A DNA stretch of 64,000 nucleotides from Sipunculus nudus (GCA_026874595.1 CM049319.1:55357417-55421416), one strand, 5' to 3'; positions 23,623 to 37,459 are shown, counted from the stretch's first letter. Notes: generated by a model not told the origin, from the sequence alone. Numbers and translations are program-made.

Positions 23623-25672
23623 GTGTATGTAAACTTGGAAGTCGGAAGCCGGAAGCCGGAAACCAACGAAAGCAGTTTAAAGCATATACAAAATGCTAAC
23701 GCTTCAATACCGTTTTGTTTTTTCCCCGATAGAATAAGATATTTTTTTATCATTCTGTGAAGAATAATTGTTATCCATTGTTTAATCTGAACGTTATGGA
23801 AGATTTTGTGCTCGGAAGCCATCTCGGAAGTCAGTCAGAAGTGCTTGGATGTTATCCAATGTGTATAACTCGGAAGTCACAGAGACGCACTGTGCCCAAA
23901 ATGCAGTTTCATTATAATTATAGTTGCATGCATATATTAAAATTGCTTATGCATGATTCTGCTTATAATGAGTGTATGATGCAATACATGACACATAATT
24001 GGAAAACTATAAGTTCTTATTTTTTTATTTGTAAATTTAATATATATCTATATATATATATATATATATATATATCGTCGGTGTTATTATCGAGTAAAGT
24101 GTGATAACGGAAATACTTCCTATCTCATTATACTAGTACATATTTGTATGCTCTCTCAGTGGAGTAAATCACCAATTTATGAATTGGAAAGTAATAAATA
24201 TAATAATGAAATTGCTAGGGAATAAAAAAGTAATCTGGAAAAGAAATGAAAATTAAGAGATATTACGTCTGAACGGGCTTGCGCCCTCTATGGATGCACC
24301 ACTGCATAATTAATATGGTATAATTAACCCTTGTACGGCATTAAAAATACAGTTATAAATTACGATGTCATTCAAAATAAAATATAGTAATATATTTTCC
24401 ATACGTTGAACAAATATGAAAATTCAATATATCCCAGAAGGTCATCGCTGGAACAAACATACATGTATCATATGCAAAAACGAAATGTCTTTCAATATGT
24501 TAGAGTTCAACAATATTTAAAAAAAATGTTACATTTATATCTTAGAAAAGGGATACAAAAGTCCAGATAATATATAACATACTAATACATGTATTATTAT
24601 ATAATCTGATCGATTTACAAATTTAAGCAAATATTTTTTTAAAACTAAAATTAATTCTTTTTCAAGTTTTTGACTCTTTCTTTCAAACTTTATCAATCTC
24701 GATATTTATATTATATTAATTTCACTCCTGATGTTTCAACATCACATTTCAACTTCAAATATATGGATATTTATTAATATATTAAAGTATGTTTGCAAAT
24801 GATTGCATGATAAGGGCATATAACCAGAATGTGCACCCTTCAACTTCATATTACTGTACGATTACAAGGATCTCGATAAGAAATTACAATTTTGTTTATA
24901 TAATATATATATAAATGCAACCGGACCATGAAATGTAAAATATAATTTGGCATAAAAAGTATTACATAATAGATAAGAGTCTAAGAGATTCATAATACTG
25001 ATGAATTTTTTTTTTTGGTCAATGGAAGAGGAAAATGTTTTTCAATTTATACATTAAAAATAAAATATTTTGTTCGAAACAACTTGTAAAAACATTAACT
25101 GGACGGTTTTTTGGTTCTGTCAAATTTTCTGTTTAAGTCTCTATGATATTATCAGGGTGATTTTTATAGGGGCACATGTATAAAATATTATCAAAACCTT
25201 TATTTTTTTCATGTTTCCATCAACATAAAATGCGGTAACAGCGTAAAATATTGATGAGTTAAAATAATCTTGTTTTACAAAATGAAATAAAATATCAATA
25301 TAATATATCATTAAAAAAACAGCATCATGAATGTTACAAAACAGATTGAATTTATGAAAAATACATGATACTGAAGAAATTGAAAATGCTTGACACGTTT
25401 GCTGACGATATGATGACCAGTGCATTTGCCATTACTGGCTTCCGAGTTTTACACATTTGGACCATAACCGGGCATTTCCGAGCAAAAAATAGTCATTAAC
25501 TTCGGGTGGATAACTTTGATTATTTAACATGATGATAAAAAAGACCTTATTCTATCAATAAAAATAAAAAGGTACTTTCCATTGATGTAGTAGCATTTTA
25601 ATTATGCTTCGATCATTGCTTTAAAAAAAAGTCCTTGCTTCCGACTTCGGACTTCCGAGTTTTACACATAGC
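23623..25672. mobile_element. Inverted repeat pair with AT-rich core (possible foldback or DNA transposon)
   Basis: Arms 23623-23882 and 25436-25672 are inverted copies of one another. Each is bounded by a GTGTAAAACTCGGAAGTC-type motif, and both share an inner GATAGAATAAG block and a run of T. The 1.55-kb core is strongly AT-rich and has no convincing open frame. It could be a degraded element with long inverted ends or two separate insertions of one family in opposite orientation. Confidence 0.55.
24041..24075 (+). repeat. TA microsatellite
   Basis: TATATATC then perfect TA units, inside the inverted-pair element. Confidence 0.9.
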
Positions 25673-28559
25673 CGTTTGGAAATCCCCTACCGGAAATTAT
25701 GATTCTCCCGCTGACAGACGTGGAGACGAGTTTTTCGAGCAAAACCAGCCTCGGAATTAAAAACTGCTGCACGTTTACACGTAAGTCAACCGTGGATGTA
25801 ATAATTATTATTTTCCCCAACAGAATAACGTCACTTTTTGTCTTAACTCAGGAAAATGACAGTTCGAGAAGTGGATGAAAATGAAAAAGTAGTGTCAGAA
25901 ATGGCGTGCACATCTGCACATACTAGAATTGATGCGAACCCAATAGCTTGTACTGTCACCCCATCGTCTTCAGTTCATCTAAAATCGACGTTTGGGGTGA
26001 CAAGCTGTCGCTAGGGGGGGGCAGGTGGGGATTCGAGATACTCCAGATTTGTAGAAGTACATTGCATCAATAAATAAATCGAAGTAAAAATCGAGGTAGC
26101 GCAATCAATAAAGGATGTAAACAGATAATGTCTGTCAACAATGTTGGAAAATGTCTAACTTATTCTTTTAAATTACAAATTTACAGGAGCATGGTAAAGG
26201 TTTCCTTGGTATTTCAGCGATGGTCTTTAAGTGAATTTGTGATTATTGATTAATGGTATAGACATATCAATCATGAAAATAGTCCCTTCAATAACAGTGT
26301 TCAGGATTTGGTGATTCTATGGGAAATGAGCATCCCCTTAGGACACATTTGGCATCATCTATCTAAAAAAAATGCGGGTATTCCTGAACATGACCACAGA
26401 AGCCTTGCCTGAAAAGGGCTTAACGCCACCACCATCAATTGTAATGTAGTTTCTTAAATAAATCAGGCCAAACCGTAGTCCTCACTTCTTCTTAAAAAAA
26501 TTAAAAATATGTATGTAATAGCGTAAAGTAAAACAATTTAATTATATTGTGATCCCGTTAAATACGACTATAAATTTTATTCCTTTGCAATTTCTGAGCC
26601 TTAATTAAGCAGGCTGGCATATCAGTCACTCCAAACGGTGCAATATGTGAAAAACTTTAGGCATTGCAAATTTTTTTTTATTGTTCAAGGATTCGTACCC
26701 CGGCGCTAGCTTTTTTCCGCTCGTGTACACGTAAGCAAACGGTTTCAGAACGAAATATTGGAAGATATAATCATAAAACACTATGTATTTATTAACATAA
26801 GTGGTACTTGAATAGGTCCCTTTAAAGAAACCCTTGCTACATGGTGCGAACCATGCGCACAGACTTTTAGGTTCATTGTAGAAAAGTATTATCTATTATA
26901 TGCAACAACTGCGCAACCAGAATAGTAGATTATTTGGGTAGATGACTGTAGAAGATTATCTGCTACCATCATCTACGGCCAGCCTATTCTCGGGGGTTTA
27001 TCTGGATAAACAGCTACAGCTCTCCCATCAGGTGTTGATCTGACGGAATCCTCTACTCCCATGATTAATCCATGGTATAAATTATGGAGCTGTCCTATTT
27101 ATACTACATCTATCATACAGGTTCTTCCGGTTGACTTTCGTCCCCCTGTTTTATACAGGTAGCTATCGCTTCCCTTGTCCAAAATCACGAAGGCTTATTT
27201 TCCTGTTAATTTGAATAATGAGGCTAAATCAAAGACCATTCAGGATGAGTGATTTCTTGATTTTAATCAAAAAAAGGTTAAAACTGATTATTGTACGTGC
27301 AAAATATAATGACTAGGCTTATCAGGTAACTGTATAATTAATTCCTTTTTAATATAAACTTTAGGTTTGGAATCTCATGAAATCAGACTCTACCTTCAGA
27401 AATACTGGATTCTTTAACAGGTATATTTCATGATATAACACTGGATATGTTCATATAATGTCACAACATTTTTTTCATTTTAGGTTTGAATATTTTTCAT
27501 GCGTTTTCCACACAATGTGCTCCGAAAAATGGGTATTTGTACCCCTGAACTATGTTTTACGTATTTTTGTCTGTCATAAGCACAAGTGGTGTGTACTAAG
27601 TTTTGGCGGTGTTATGCAATGTTGTCTTCAGTCAGTGATATAATGACCGAAACATGCACAACGAAGGAACAATGAGCTATAAATTCTACATGACTGTAAA
27701 AAAATTAAGGGGTCATCAGTTATTCAATTCTCACATGACCTTTATAAAACTAAAGGAGTTTTTCCCCATCTGGGTTCCAGGAGTCCAGGAGCCTCGATTC
27801 CAAGTCCGAGTCCGTGAAAAGGTGGACACGAGTCCGAGTCCTAGTTACATCATCGTTTTCAACTGCCATATATCATTCCTTGTGGAAGCATTTTTATAAA
27901 CAGCAACATATGTAGCACCTAGAAGTTCTACTCTTGTACAAGTTCTTTTCTTGTTTGGTATCTGAATCGCACTGAATGAAGTCTGTGAAATCAAATTGCA
28001 TTCTTCGATACCATTCGATTAAACAACATACTTCGTTACCAGTCCTGAATATTCGTTCAATCACAAGAATAAGAGTTTAAATTACAGTGCAGGAAGAAGG
28101 ACATTAAATCCAATTCAATTTCCGCAGTCAAAATATTAACGTACCGTAATTACAAATATTATTTTGTACAGCATTAATATAATTGACCAATTTAGCTATG
28201 GCGAGAGAGTACGTTGGCCCAGGGATATATCTCCACATCAGTCACAATTGTAAAACTAATTAAAAAATAACTTTGCTCAACAATGATTGATATCTAAAAT
28301 ACTATTTTAAATCAAATTAAATATAATTGTAGACCCGATCATTTAGTCCTAATAACAACTTGAAAAACGAACGTAATACACGGTTTATTAAATCATTATT
28401 GTTCTGTATTTACGCTTGCAGGTCCTGTGTTTACACATCCGATTTTTCAGGAAAAGTTGTCATCGACAAGAGGAGGAAAGGGACGAGTACACATATTCTA
28501 AAATTAGTCGCAAATCAATAGCTGGACCTGCAAACTCTGTCTACAGGAGTTATATACAA

Positions 28560-28985
28560 GCACGAACGTTTGACTGGCTACCAGCCGCTTATGTTGAATC
28601 GAGTCCAACACCATTTCCCAGAAATCGTTTCTACTCAAAACGAATCTCTTCAAGACGACCGGGGCTATCTGTCACATCTGTCAAACTTTAATTTTTTTTT
28701 ACATTTCAAGGAAGCATTTCTTGTGTTACATTTCACGTGGGCATCCTCACGAAATATTACTTATTCCATGAAGCCCATGCCATAAAAAAGGCCAATGTTT
28801 ATGTAATTTGCCTTGGAACAAATATTTCTTATCCAACGTATTTGAACGGACTACATTTCCCTCCTCATTACGTGTAAACCTACGGCACTGGTGTATGTGA
28901 ACCCCCAGTGCATTATGGGGTATGAAATTGATGTCTATAAACCCTAACCCGCTAGTGAATCCGATTCTGCGCAGTGTGTGGGGAT
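28560..28985 (+). repeat. Dispersed repeat family A, copy A4 (longest)
   Basis: The left part (GAAATCGTTTCTACTCAAA) is shared with A6, and the ATTTCAAGGAA to TTACTTATTC part with A5. The right part has GGACTACATTTCCCTCC, GTGCATTATGGGG and the end TCTGCGCAGTGTG. Open frames on both strands here, including a 168-codon minus-strand frame, are explained by the repeat. Confidence 0.65.
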
Positions 28986-30595
28986 CAGGTACGTGAGGGG
29001 CATTTACCTTTGATCGATTCCATTGAGTGGACGCTAAAGCATGATGGGAGTTGGTAAAGAGGAGCCAAAATAGAACCCAATTTTGGCACGTTGCCAAAAG
29101 AACATCGCAAGCAGATTTGGCAATGGAGTGACTGCTTATTCCAAGTCTTAGTCCACAGAGAGGTGTGGGTCTTTGAAGAGAGTGCCTGGATGCTGAACAA
29201 CACGGTCTCCATGGTCCGGGGCCCTGTTTATTAAGCCTCAACGGTAAAAACATTAAAAGGCAACCGCAGCAACGATAGATTTATTTGCGGTTTGGTTGGA
29301 ACAGTTTAAAGATCAGAAGAAAACATGATCATATCTGGCCTTAAAAGGAATACATCAAATTTGGCCATGTCCAAGAAAGATCAGCGAAATAAAGAAAAGG
29401 GAAGAAAGGAAAAGGGGAGGCAACCTTTCGTGTTTGCGTCTCTCTCTCACTCTCGCACTCTCTCTATATATTATTATATATATATGTGTGTGTGTGTACA
29501 AAATACATATTGTGTATATATATGTTGTATATAGGTTTCACCTTTACTCTGACATAACCTTGGCCTTATTAGTGGTTGTTGATGTGATAGAGCAAAAAAA
29601 AAAAAAAAAAACCTACTGGCTCCTATGTTATATCGGTCTCAGCATTTATGAGGTACCAAATCGGTGGCACTCTGGCCAATGACGTTAGCTCATATAGTAC
29701 CCGGCAGAAAACTTGATGTAAATTATATATTCCCCTTTCTATTTTCAGTAGCCGTTGAATAGTCCTCGATATTAATGCAAAGGGTACGTTTTGTCGACTG
29801 CAGCGTTCATTTAAGGCGAGCTTGGAGAACCAGGACGGATCCTATGGATTTTAGGAGATTGTTTACCATTCCTTTACTCTGCGCTAGCAAGGAAAATCAA
29901 TACAAAGGTTAATATTAAAATTCCTACTACTAAACATGTCAAATAAACTTTGAGAGACGCAGGGATTCTGTTGTAAGAGCTGAACTAAAGCTGCTAACTT
30001 CTCCGTCGCCCATATTTTACCAGCTCAAGAGCACTTTTCGGTTGTAATATTTTTAAGCCGACAGTCGATTATAAGAAAAAAAAAGGCTCAGTTACAAAGG
30101 CACGCAGTCCAATAAACTACCAGGTCGAGAAAACGCTAGTCTAGAGTTTTAAAGTATATTTCGGAAAATAATATATTTTTACGATATCGAAATAATAAGC
30201 AGGCAATTTTTACTACGGGGAACAAAAAAATGACGCTGCCAATGTCTCCTTATTTTTGGAGAATCGTAAAATATTTGATTCTAGTGCTGTTATTTCTTTT
30301 GTTCGATCCTTTAATCCAGTTCGTCCCTACATATATATATATAAATCGTAACTACCTACAGTTTTCATCAGGATTTTTTCAAACAATCGATTTGGTTGAA
30401 AACGATTTTTTGTTAAATTTAAAAATTCTTAATTTTTCATCGATATATTCCTTATACATATATGTGGATAAAACATATACCTCTAAATTGCTGTAATATA
30501 CTCATATGTATTATACTATAGGTCCGCCTGTTATCTTACTGACCAACTCTAAGCTTTGCATCATATCTTCATTACATATAACTTGGAATGTTGCT

Positions 30596-30790
30596 GGTTT
30601 CTGTGGCCGAGGGGACCCAAAGCCAGGTGGCCGTGAGTTCGAATTTCAGTCGAGGTCATCCCCCACCCAGGGCGTAAACTTATTAGGAAGGCTGAGTGTC
30701 ATTTTATCACTCATAAACGAATGCGTCGTTCTGGGGCCCTGGTGTTCTGGCCCCAAAATACACATAGTATCCGAGGACTAAGAATACATC
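30596..30790 (+). repeat. tRNA-derived SINE-like unit
   Basis: An A-box-like TGGCCGAGGGGA is followed about 30 bases later by a B-box-like GAGTTCGAATTTC, the spacing of a tRNA promoter. It does not fold as an intact tRNA. The body has CCACCCAGGGCGTAAAC and GGGGCCCTGG. Confidence 0.55.
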
Positions 30791-30989
30791 GGGCCTAGAT
30801 ATAAGTTAGACTAGAATATCAGCCTAGACTGACAAAAGCCCTCAGCCAAAAGAACAGTGTTTATAGGTGGTAACAGTAAAAAGTACAAAATATTTGTTCT
30901 CTCATGGATGTATATCTGTATATGTCTCAAATTTAAACTGGAGAGGTATGTACCATGTTTCATAACAATCCATCAAATGCTTTTAGAAG

Positions 30990-31400
30990 ATATTATACTC
31001 ACAAGGACAAAGTTGAAAAATCCGATAAAAAATCATTAAAATCAGAAATTGTAGGTGGCGCCCCCAGTCTTGTGCAGCAGGTACAGACCATCAGTCCCAA
31101 TGATCATAGTAAGTTATGTGAAAATGGACCGAATGGTTCCTGATAAATACGCTTCTAAGTGTTTTTCTACAATCAGCTCCAAAATGTTAACAAATAGTTC
31201 AAGGTCACCCATCTTCGAATTTGACCGAGATTTTGTCGATATACATCTTCAACGAAGAAATAAAATTTCTACGGTGAATACTTTTAGAGATATCCAGCTC
31301 ACAAGGTAAAAGTTAACGGACGCCAGACGGACGGGCGGACAGACGGACGGACAGCTTGGGTGACGACAATAGCCCATCAGATTAAGGGCTGAGAGGCTAA
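30990..31400 (+). repeat. Dispersed repeat with GACGGACG tail
   Basis: Begins near GTAGGTGGCGCCCCCAGTC and ends in a GACGGACGGGCGGACAGACG tract followed by GACAATAGCCCATCAG and GGGCTGAGAGGCTAAA. Repeats with this kind of tail are common in bivalve genomes. The block at 44925-45255 (GATGGCGACACCAGTTTC to AGTCAGCTGAGCTAAA) looks like a diverged relative. Overlapping open frames belong to the repeat. Confidence 0.5.
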
Positions 31401-32244
31401 AAAAGTAATCCCAAAATGAAAAAGAATGTATTGCAATAAGTGTTGTACTATTGGAACAACATATAAACTAGCCTTTGATGGTTGATGAGAAAATATATGT
31501 TTCTAATATGATATTACTACTGCGCTAAAGGTAACACAAGTTTTTCTTTAAATAATACCTTAACAAACAGTAAAAAGGTCAAGATTGATGTTTGATGGAC
31601 TGAATAAATGTTAAATACTTATAAGTGTCACTTTTCAGATAAACGTTTTGCTCAAATGCATGAACAAACATTTTTTTAAACTAGAATGTGCTTTATGGAG
31701 AGTCAAAATTTATTTTAAGTATATATCAATTAAAATATGCAACGTATGATAACTAACTGAAAGAATGGACCTTTTGATATGATGGTTTTGCCCCAAATTA
31801 TCCGACCAGTACAGGAGTTCCCCCTGAATAGATATAGAACCACGTGCTCCTGCTTATTCTAAAGAGAAATTAAGTATTTTTTGACAAATGGATCTCCAGG
31901 AGTGTTTCATCACCGGACGTTGATAAGCCCCAGGCCCCCGTGTGCTTCTGGGAAAGCCATTAACCAACATGGTTATTAATCCGGATTAATTGATTACACA
32001 GTAAAACAGGTCAAGAACAGCCAGAGCTGACGGGAAAGATTTATGTTTGAAGGGCTAAAAAACTAATCACACTTCAAACTGGACAATTTCCATTCTTCAC
32101 TCAAAAATTGCTCTTTCTGCAAATCGTAAATTTAAGATTCAAACCTATTTTGAAAATTTAAGTTGTTTTGATATAATTTGTCATCTGAAGGAAACGATGA
32201 CATAATTAAAAACTTGAACTGCACTCCGTAAATTTAAAAACAAT

Positions 32245-32340
32245 CGGGGGCGTCAATACAGGGGTAAAGGGTATATATCCCCCAACGTTTAAGCAAGGGG
32301 GGGGGGGAATGGTCAAAGTAATCATCCTTAAATCTTTAAA
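32245..32340 (-). mobile_element. hAT-like element, truncated copy H3
   Basis: Read on the minus strand this matches the right end of H1 and H2: GGATGATTACTTTGACCATT, a C run, CCTTGC, a GGGGGATATATACCC block and a terminal ATTGACGCCCCC. The opposite end was not found. It lies about 270 bp from H1 in reverse orientation. Confidence 0.6.
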
Positions 32341-32606
32341 CAAAACCCTAAATATCACTATAGTCCACTTTCTCGATGTGATAGACATTCTCAATACAAT
32401 ATGCTTTCAGTAATGACTTAATTAATTGTCTTTCCTGCGTGTGCTTTATCTTCAAACTTGGATTGTACTAGCAAGAATAATATCGATATTATCTCACAAC
32501 ATCCCAATCATTCGTTACAATCTTTTTGCATGAATTGTTTCAATGAAATGTGTATTATAGCACGCTTTTATTCCATTTTGGTTGCATACAAAAGGTTCCC
32601 TACACC

Positions 32607-32644
32607 CAGTGGCGTCAATGTTTCTTCAAGGGGGGGGGGATGAC

Positions 32645-32675
<31 letters not shown>

Positions 32676-32704
32676 CTTTTTCAGCGTCTCTGAGTGACAT
32701 AATC

Positions 32705-32749
<45 letters not shown>

Positions 32750-33041
32750 TAGATATATAATTATATAAATATATATATACTTAATCATATTTCAAATAAT
32801 TATAATGTTTTAGAAAATAAGTAATATTGTGAATTCTTAGCAAGGTTATATAACATACAGATATAACAATTTTTAGTAAATAGATCCAAAGTATTTAATT
32901 ATTTTTATAATACATTTCATTTGCAATTATTATATAATTATTTTCTAGGTGGGGGGGGGGGATGATAACATTGACCATCACCCCCTTGCCAACAAGTTGG
33001 GGGTATATATACCCCCATCCCCCACTATATTGAAGCCCCTG
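32607..33041 (+). mobile_element. hAT-like non-autonomous element, copy H1
   Basis: The element begins CAGTGGCGTCAAT and ends ATTGAAGCCCCTG, which are imperfect inverted repeats. Flanking 8-mers CCTACACC (32599-32606) and CCTACACA (33042-33049) differ at one base. An 8-bp duplication and CAGNGGCG ends are hallmarks of the hAT superfamily. Inside it has a G run near each end, GT/TA microsatellites (32644-32675 and 32708-32746) and no open frame for a transposase. Confidence 0.7.
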
Positions 33042-33916
33042 CCTACACAGACTTTTTTATGTTGCTTTTTTCTTATTGTTCTGCGTGTGAGTAAACAGAG
33101 TCGACGTGTGTTTACCATATCAAGACTCACTCACTAGAGGTCGGGACTAGCGCATGCTCCACGCCTACCGGATAAGGAGAAGAAATATGAGAGAAGAAAC
33201 ACCGGTTCGAAGCTTAAAAATCTAGATTTGTGAAGTCGGGCAGCCCGGCCGCCAAGTAGGGTGTATACTATATTTAGGGCTTGCCTCATTGATCGTGCCC
33301 GGTGAAAGTTTCTTTCCACTGGTGTACAGGATTAACGGAATATTCGCAGATTGCATAATGTAAGGTGAAAACACTACGCTTCATGTATATTTGACCTAAC
33401 CGGTATGTGATTTTATCCATTTAAAAAACCATAAAAAGGGTTTTATTTTTATTTCAGTTAACTACACAATACTTTTTCCATGCTGTCCTGGAACGAAAAC
33501 GTTTTAAGATTACTTGACTGTATTAATGCAATGGAATTTCGCTATTACAATTCAACAGGCAATTCCAGGCAATGCATTCTGTAGCAGAGGTTTCTAGAAT
33601 TTAAGATAGACGTGCTTTGTTAACAAAATAAAACAGTTACTTTTCCAAATAGATCTCCCGGGAAAACGACTATTGTATTGTTCCCCCTGGATAGCTCGCA
33701 TTAGAGCCTCTAGATTAAGAAAGGGAAGCTTTAGCAATTCGTTCCACCTTAGGTGCTATCAGGTAACGGTATGGAATCACATTAATACGCTAATCGTCTT
33801 TTATATCCCGACGCCGAGCGTGCAAGCAACACCCTTTCTTGAGTCATAATTCAATAGCAATTGTTAAGCTGTCGTTCTGGAGTACACCAACCGTAATATA
33901 TGCAAACTAGATATCT

Positions 33917-34235
33917 GAATTCTAGGGGGGGGGGGTCCTCGTTTGCTTCCAAAACTGTGTTTGCATTCACTTATTTAGTCCTTATTCCAACATTCATTTG
34001 TGCATAAGTGACTGTATAATTGGTTGATTTTCCTTAATGACTCTCTGAATCCGGATCATGAGCCGGATTCACACCAAAATCTCATCGATTCTTCCTTGTT
34101 CCGTTCAATAAAGGTCCCGAACATTTCATGAGATTCCGTTGATGTTTGCTTGAGTTATGTTTTGAACAAACACAAAAGCACACATGCAAAACACACACAA
34201 ACGGGGATGAATGCATACCCTCCTGGCGGAGGCAA
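33917..34235 (+). mobile_element. RTE-type LINE 3' tail-like repeat, copy 1
   Basis: Contains TTTGCATTCACTTATT, a GTGCATAAGTG block, GATCATGAGCCGGATTC, an AAACAAACACA-rich stretch and the end CATACCCTCCTGGCGGAGGC. Ends of this kind (an AACAAAC run followed by CCTCC..CGGAGG) resemble the 3' part of RTE-clade retrotransposons in many aquatic animals. That link is from general knowledge; no reverse transcriptase remains. Confidence 0.5.
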
Positions 34236-35129
34236 TGAGCTCAGACATTTATGTGTTAAGATTGTACGGATGCAAGCAAATGAACGCATACTTCCTTGGG
34301 AATAAAAATAAAAAAAGAATAATATTAAATTCACTTTTCGTTGTTTCAAATGTGAATGTGCCATCCAAGTTGTTTGTCTAAGGTAAATCCATACACGGGG
34401 CGCTGACAATGTTATTTTACCCCCCCCCCCCCAAAAAAAAACCCCTAAAAAACAAAAAAACTACACAGTGTTATGTTAATAACCATATTTGGTGATTAGT
34501 ATTTTTGACCTATGTTAAGTAACATTTTAGAATTGATGTGAAGGGGCCTATCTTGCAATTTGCCTTTGTTGTTTGTTTATTCGTTCTTGGCAGGATTATT
34601 CGTGTTAGTTGGATGGATTGTCATGAATCTTTGTCCGTATTGTGTCACAGGTTTTATCAGTTATATATTTGTTTTCGAATGTAACTGCCTTGCATAATCC
34701 GAATTGTATATATGTACTGTATGGGTAAATTAAAGCCACATCTGTTTGACAAATCATGCTTTAGGACAAATGAACACCACATTTTAACTAATGAAGATAT
34801 TTAACGTCAATTTCCAAATATATTATAGCACTGTATCAGTTACGTGATTAAACAAAGATCGACAGGCGAAAAATATAGAAAGACTAGTTATATTTAAAAT
34901 ATAAGTAAAGGTAACACAGAGGGGTCGAAAAAAAAAGAACGCAATAATTAAAAAATATAAATAAATAGTTTTTATTAAAGAGAAAAACATTCCTCAACCC
35001 GATGAAAGCATAATTGGAAAAGCAGTTTTTATAAATGGACTTTGTTTCTAGGTATACTAAAATATATATAATATCATTTTACATAATGTCATTTGGCACT
35101 CCACTATTTATATGTTTACATAATTGAAT

Positions 35130-35245
35130 GTTATTAGCGTAAACATTAATAATTAAATATTATTACCGTAAATATTTTAAATTAAATATTGTTACCGTAA
35201 ATATCTATAATGAAACATGATTACCGTAAGTATTTACCAATCTGC
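35130..35245 (+). repeat. Short tandem array, TTACCGTAAATAT unit
   Basis: Four degenerate units of about 30-38 bp share TTACCGTAAATAT with AATTAAATATT between. A single further copy of the motif occurs near 35921. Confidence 0.6.
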
Positions 35246-36742
35246 CAGCTAGTATGCAGACATTTGTTGTAATAATAATGAATACAGCCTGAGAAACAAA
35301 GATTACACACGAACATCGACCTCGATCCCTGAGCTCCGGGGTCTTGCTGTTCTTAGAGCTCTGTCTCTTGCTCGTGAGCTGCTAATATATATGCCTGGTT
35401 GTTTATTCTTCATAGGAAATGGAAAACATCGTATGACGACTCTTTGGGGACGTTGGCCCATGTCCTCTGACTGAAAATATCTGATTTCGTAAATGCATAT
35501 TCCACACGACGTACTGCTGTCGGTTGTCTATTACCCCTCTACGGCAAGAGGAGTCCATGTGGGCTGACCCTGTTTATCTATTTGATCGCAGTCCGTCTGG
35601 TCTGCTATTTCTGTGTCTGTATAGGTCTTTCTGGTCTGAGTGTCCGAGAATCTCCAAATGTTAAGAAATTAGAAAGAAATTTAATGGAAATATGTCAAAA
35701 GATGAGTCACAATTGGAAAATTTAATATAACAAAATTTTAATATTTACAATAAATGTTGTATATTATATATAATTAGTATGCAGAATATGATGAATACAT
35801 CCTACTAAAATATTTACTTCTTTTACATATATCTTTTCACATTCTATTTTGTATATATATATTATATATATATAAATATGTATATATATACATTCATATC
35901 TTAACATATTTATATATTATTACCGTAAATAATTACTACTCATATAGCTAGTATAATTAATTACATTCAGAAAAAAATATTATATATTATAAATTTATAA
36001 TATTATATAACATAATATAATATAGCATAACATAATATAGTATCACATAGTATTGCATTAAATAATGTTAAATAAATTAGTATAACATTTTAGACTAATA
36101 ATCATATTATAATATAATACAATTTAACATCATATCTTTCATATTCTAGTTAATAAATGTTATTACATGATATGTTAACAATGTTTTAGCGGGTAGACAA
36201 TTTAAATAAATCTGATATTCATATCATTGGCTATATAATCGAAATATGTTTTTCGATTTATCATCCCCAATAATTTTATATATTAACCAGTAATCGTTGA
36301 TGTCATCAAATTTATTAATATTTTAGCTTACGAAGTCTTCAACCAACAAATGGCGTCATAATGTTAAACATTACTTTATCACGATAAATCAGTTATAAAT
36401 ATCGGATATTTCCAAGTGAGTCAAAGCAATTAAAATCTTATTATCAATCCAAACCACTTTCCCTTGTTATTATGTAATCGTCCATGCATAAATATGTCTA
36501 TCCGATCACTTTTGGACACAATGTATCACAGTGCTCAATAAATAGATTTTATTGTATAAGGAGTATGGTTGCTTTATATGCATTGCAAACAGGCTGTAGG
36601 CTAAATGTGTTTTCACGCCTTTTAAGACCTGCACATGACCAAGGTTTTGGGATGCGATACCCCTCTCTTTTTTCCGGACCGTAGGACCTTTTTTTCTATT
36701 TATTTTTCTTAAGTTCTCCTGAGTGGGACCCCTTCATTTCCG

Positions 36743-36762
36743 AAATCCTAGATCCGCCCCTG
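36743..36762 (-). repeat. Transposon-end motif CAGGGGCGGATCC
   Basis: On the minus strand this is CAGGGGCGGATCTAGGATTT, one base different from the motif at 4587-4606. The sequence beyond it (toward lower coordinates) shares a GGAAATGAAGGGGTCC-type stretch with the copy at 51646-51665. Confidence 0.5.
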
Positions 36763-36924
36763 GATGGCTTCCCTTCGGCAGATAATAACGTTATATCACG
36801 GGCAGAAGCTGGATAAAAACTGACCAAACTCTGTTCCATTAGGACAAGACTTCATCAAGCGTAACTTAGTGTAGTTCTTGTCTAATGTAACATTAAGAAA
36901 GTCGCCACAGGATTGAAGGAAGTT

Positions 36925-36985
36925 CGGCCGTGATGATTAGAGTAGGTTTATGCCTGAGGGCCAAGGCTTGATTCTCCGTAGATCA
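36925..36985 (+). repeat. Possible SINE head (tRNA-like)
   Basis: GGCCGTGATGATTAGAGTAG followed by GGGCCAAGGCTTGATTCTCC resembles the head of a tRNA-derived SINE with weak boxes. Nothing downstream confirms it. Confidence 0.25.
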
Positions 36986-37065
36986 ATTCCAGTTCAATTA
37001 AAGCAGTGAGAACAAGGAGGAGATGTTAAGCATGGCCCGGGGAGGAGAGAGTCTTATTTAGGGGC

Positions 37066-37082
37066 GGGGGGGGGGGGGGGGG
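37066..37082 (+). repeat. G17 homopolymer
   Basis: Uninterrupted G run; a C16 run lies 300 bp to the right (37381-37396). Confidence 0.95.
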
Positions 37083-37380
37083 AGTGTTTGCTCCGATACA
37101 TCTTTTTCATACATATATCCCTTACAATTTTAATTATTATATAACCTACATGTTTATACTCTGTCTAGACACCTTGCGTATACCTCGTTTTGGCATAACT
37201 TCATAGTCATTTCCTTACAAGCATTAATTGTCTGAAATTGAAAAATTGAAAATAAACAAAACAGTTCGGAGGGGGATAAGATATATGTCTATGATAAGAG
37301 TTGGTAAAATGAAGTCGACGCCAAAACGTTTGGCAAGAGAAAATGGCTTTTAGTTAACAACTAGGAAGCAAACCAATTAG

Positions 37381-37396
37381 CCCCCCCCCCCCCCCC
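37381..37396 (+). repeat. C16 homopolymer
   Basis: Uninterrupted C run just left of the foldback element. Confidence 0.95.
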
Positions 37397-37459
37397 GCAG
37401 CGGTTATACACTGCAGTTCTCCCAGATATCCTTTCGTGTAAGGTTATTTGAGTTCGGAC

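Noticed and set aside
28747-29253. 168-codon minus-strand open frame
   Set aside because: More than half of it overlaps dispersed family A copy A4; the peptide has no domain and no splice context.
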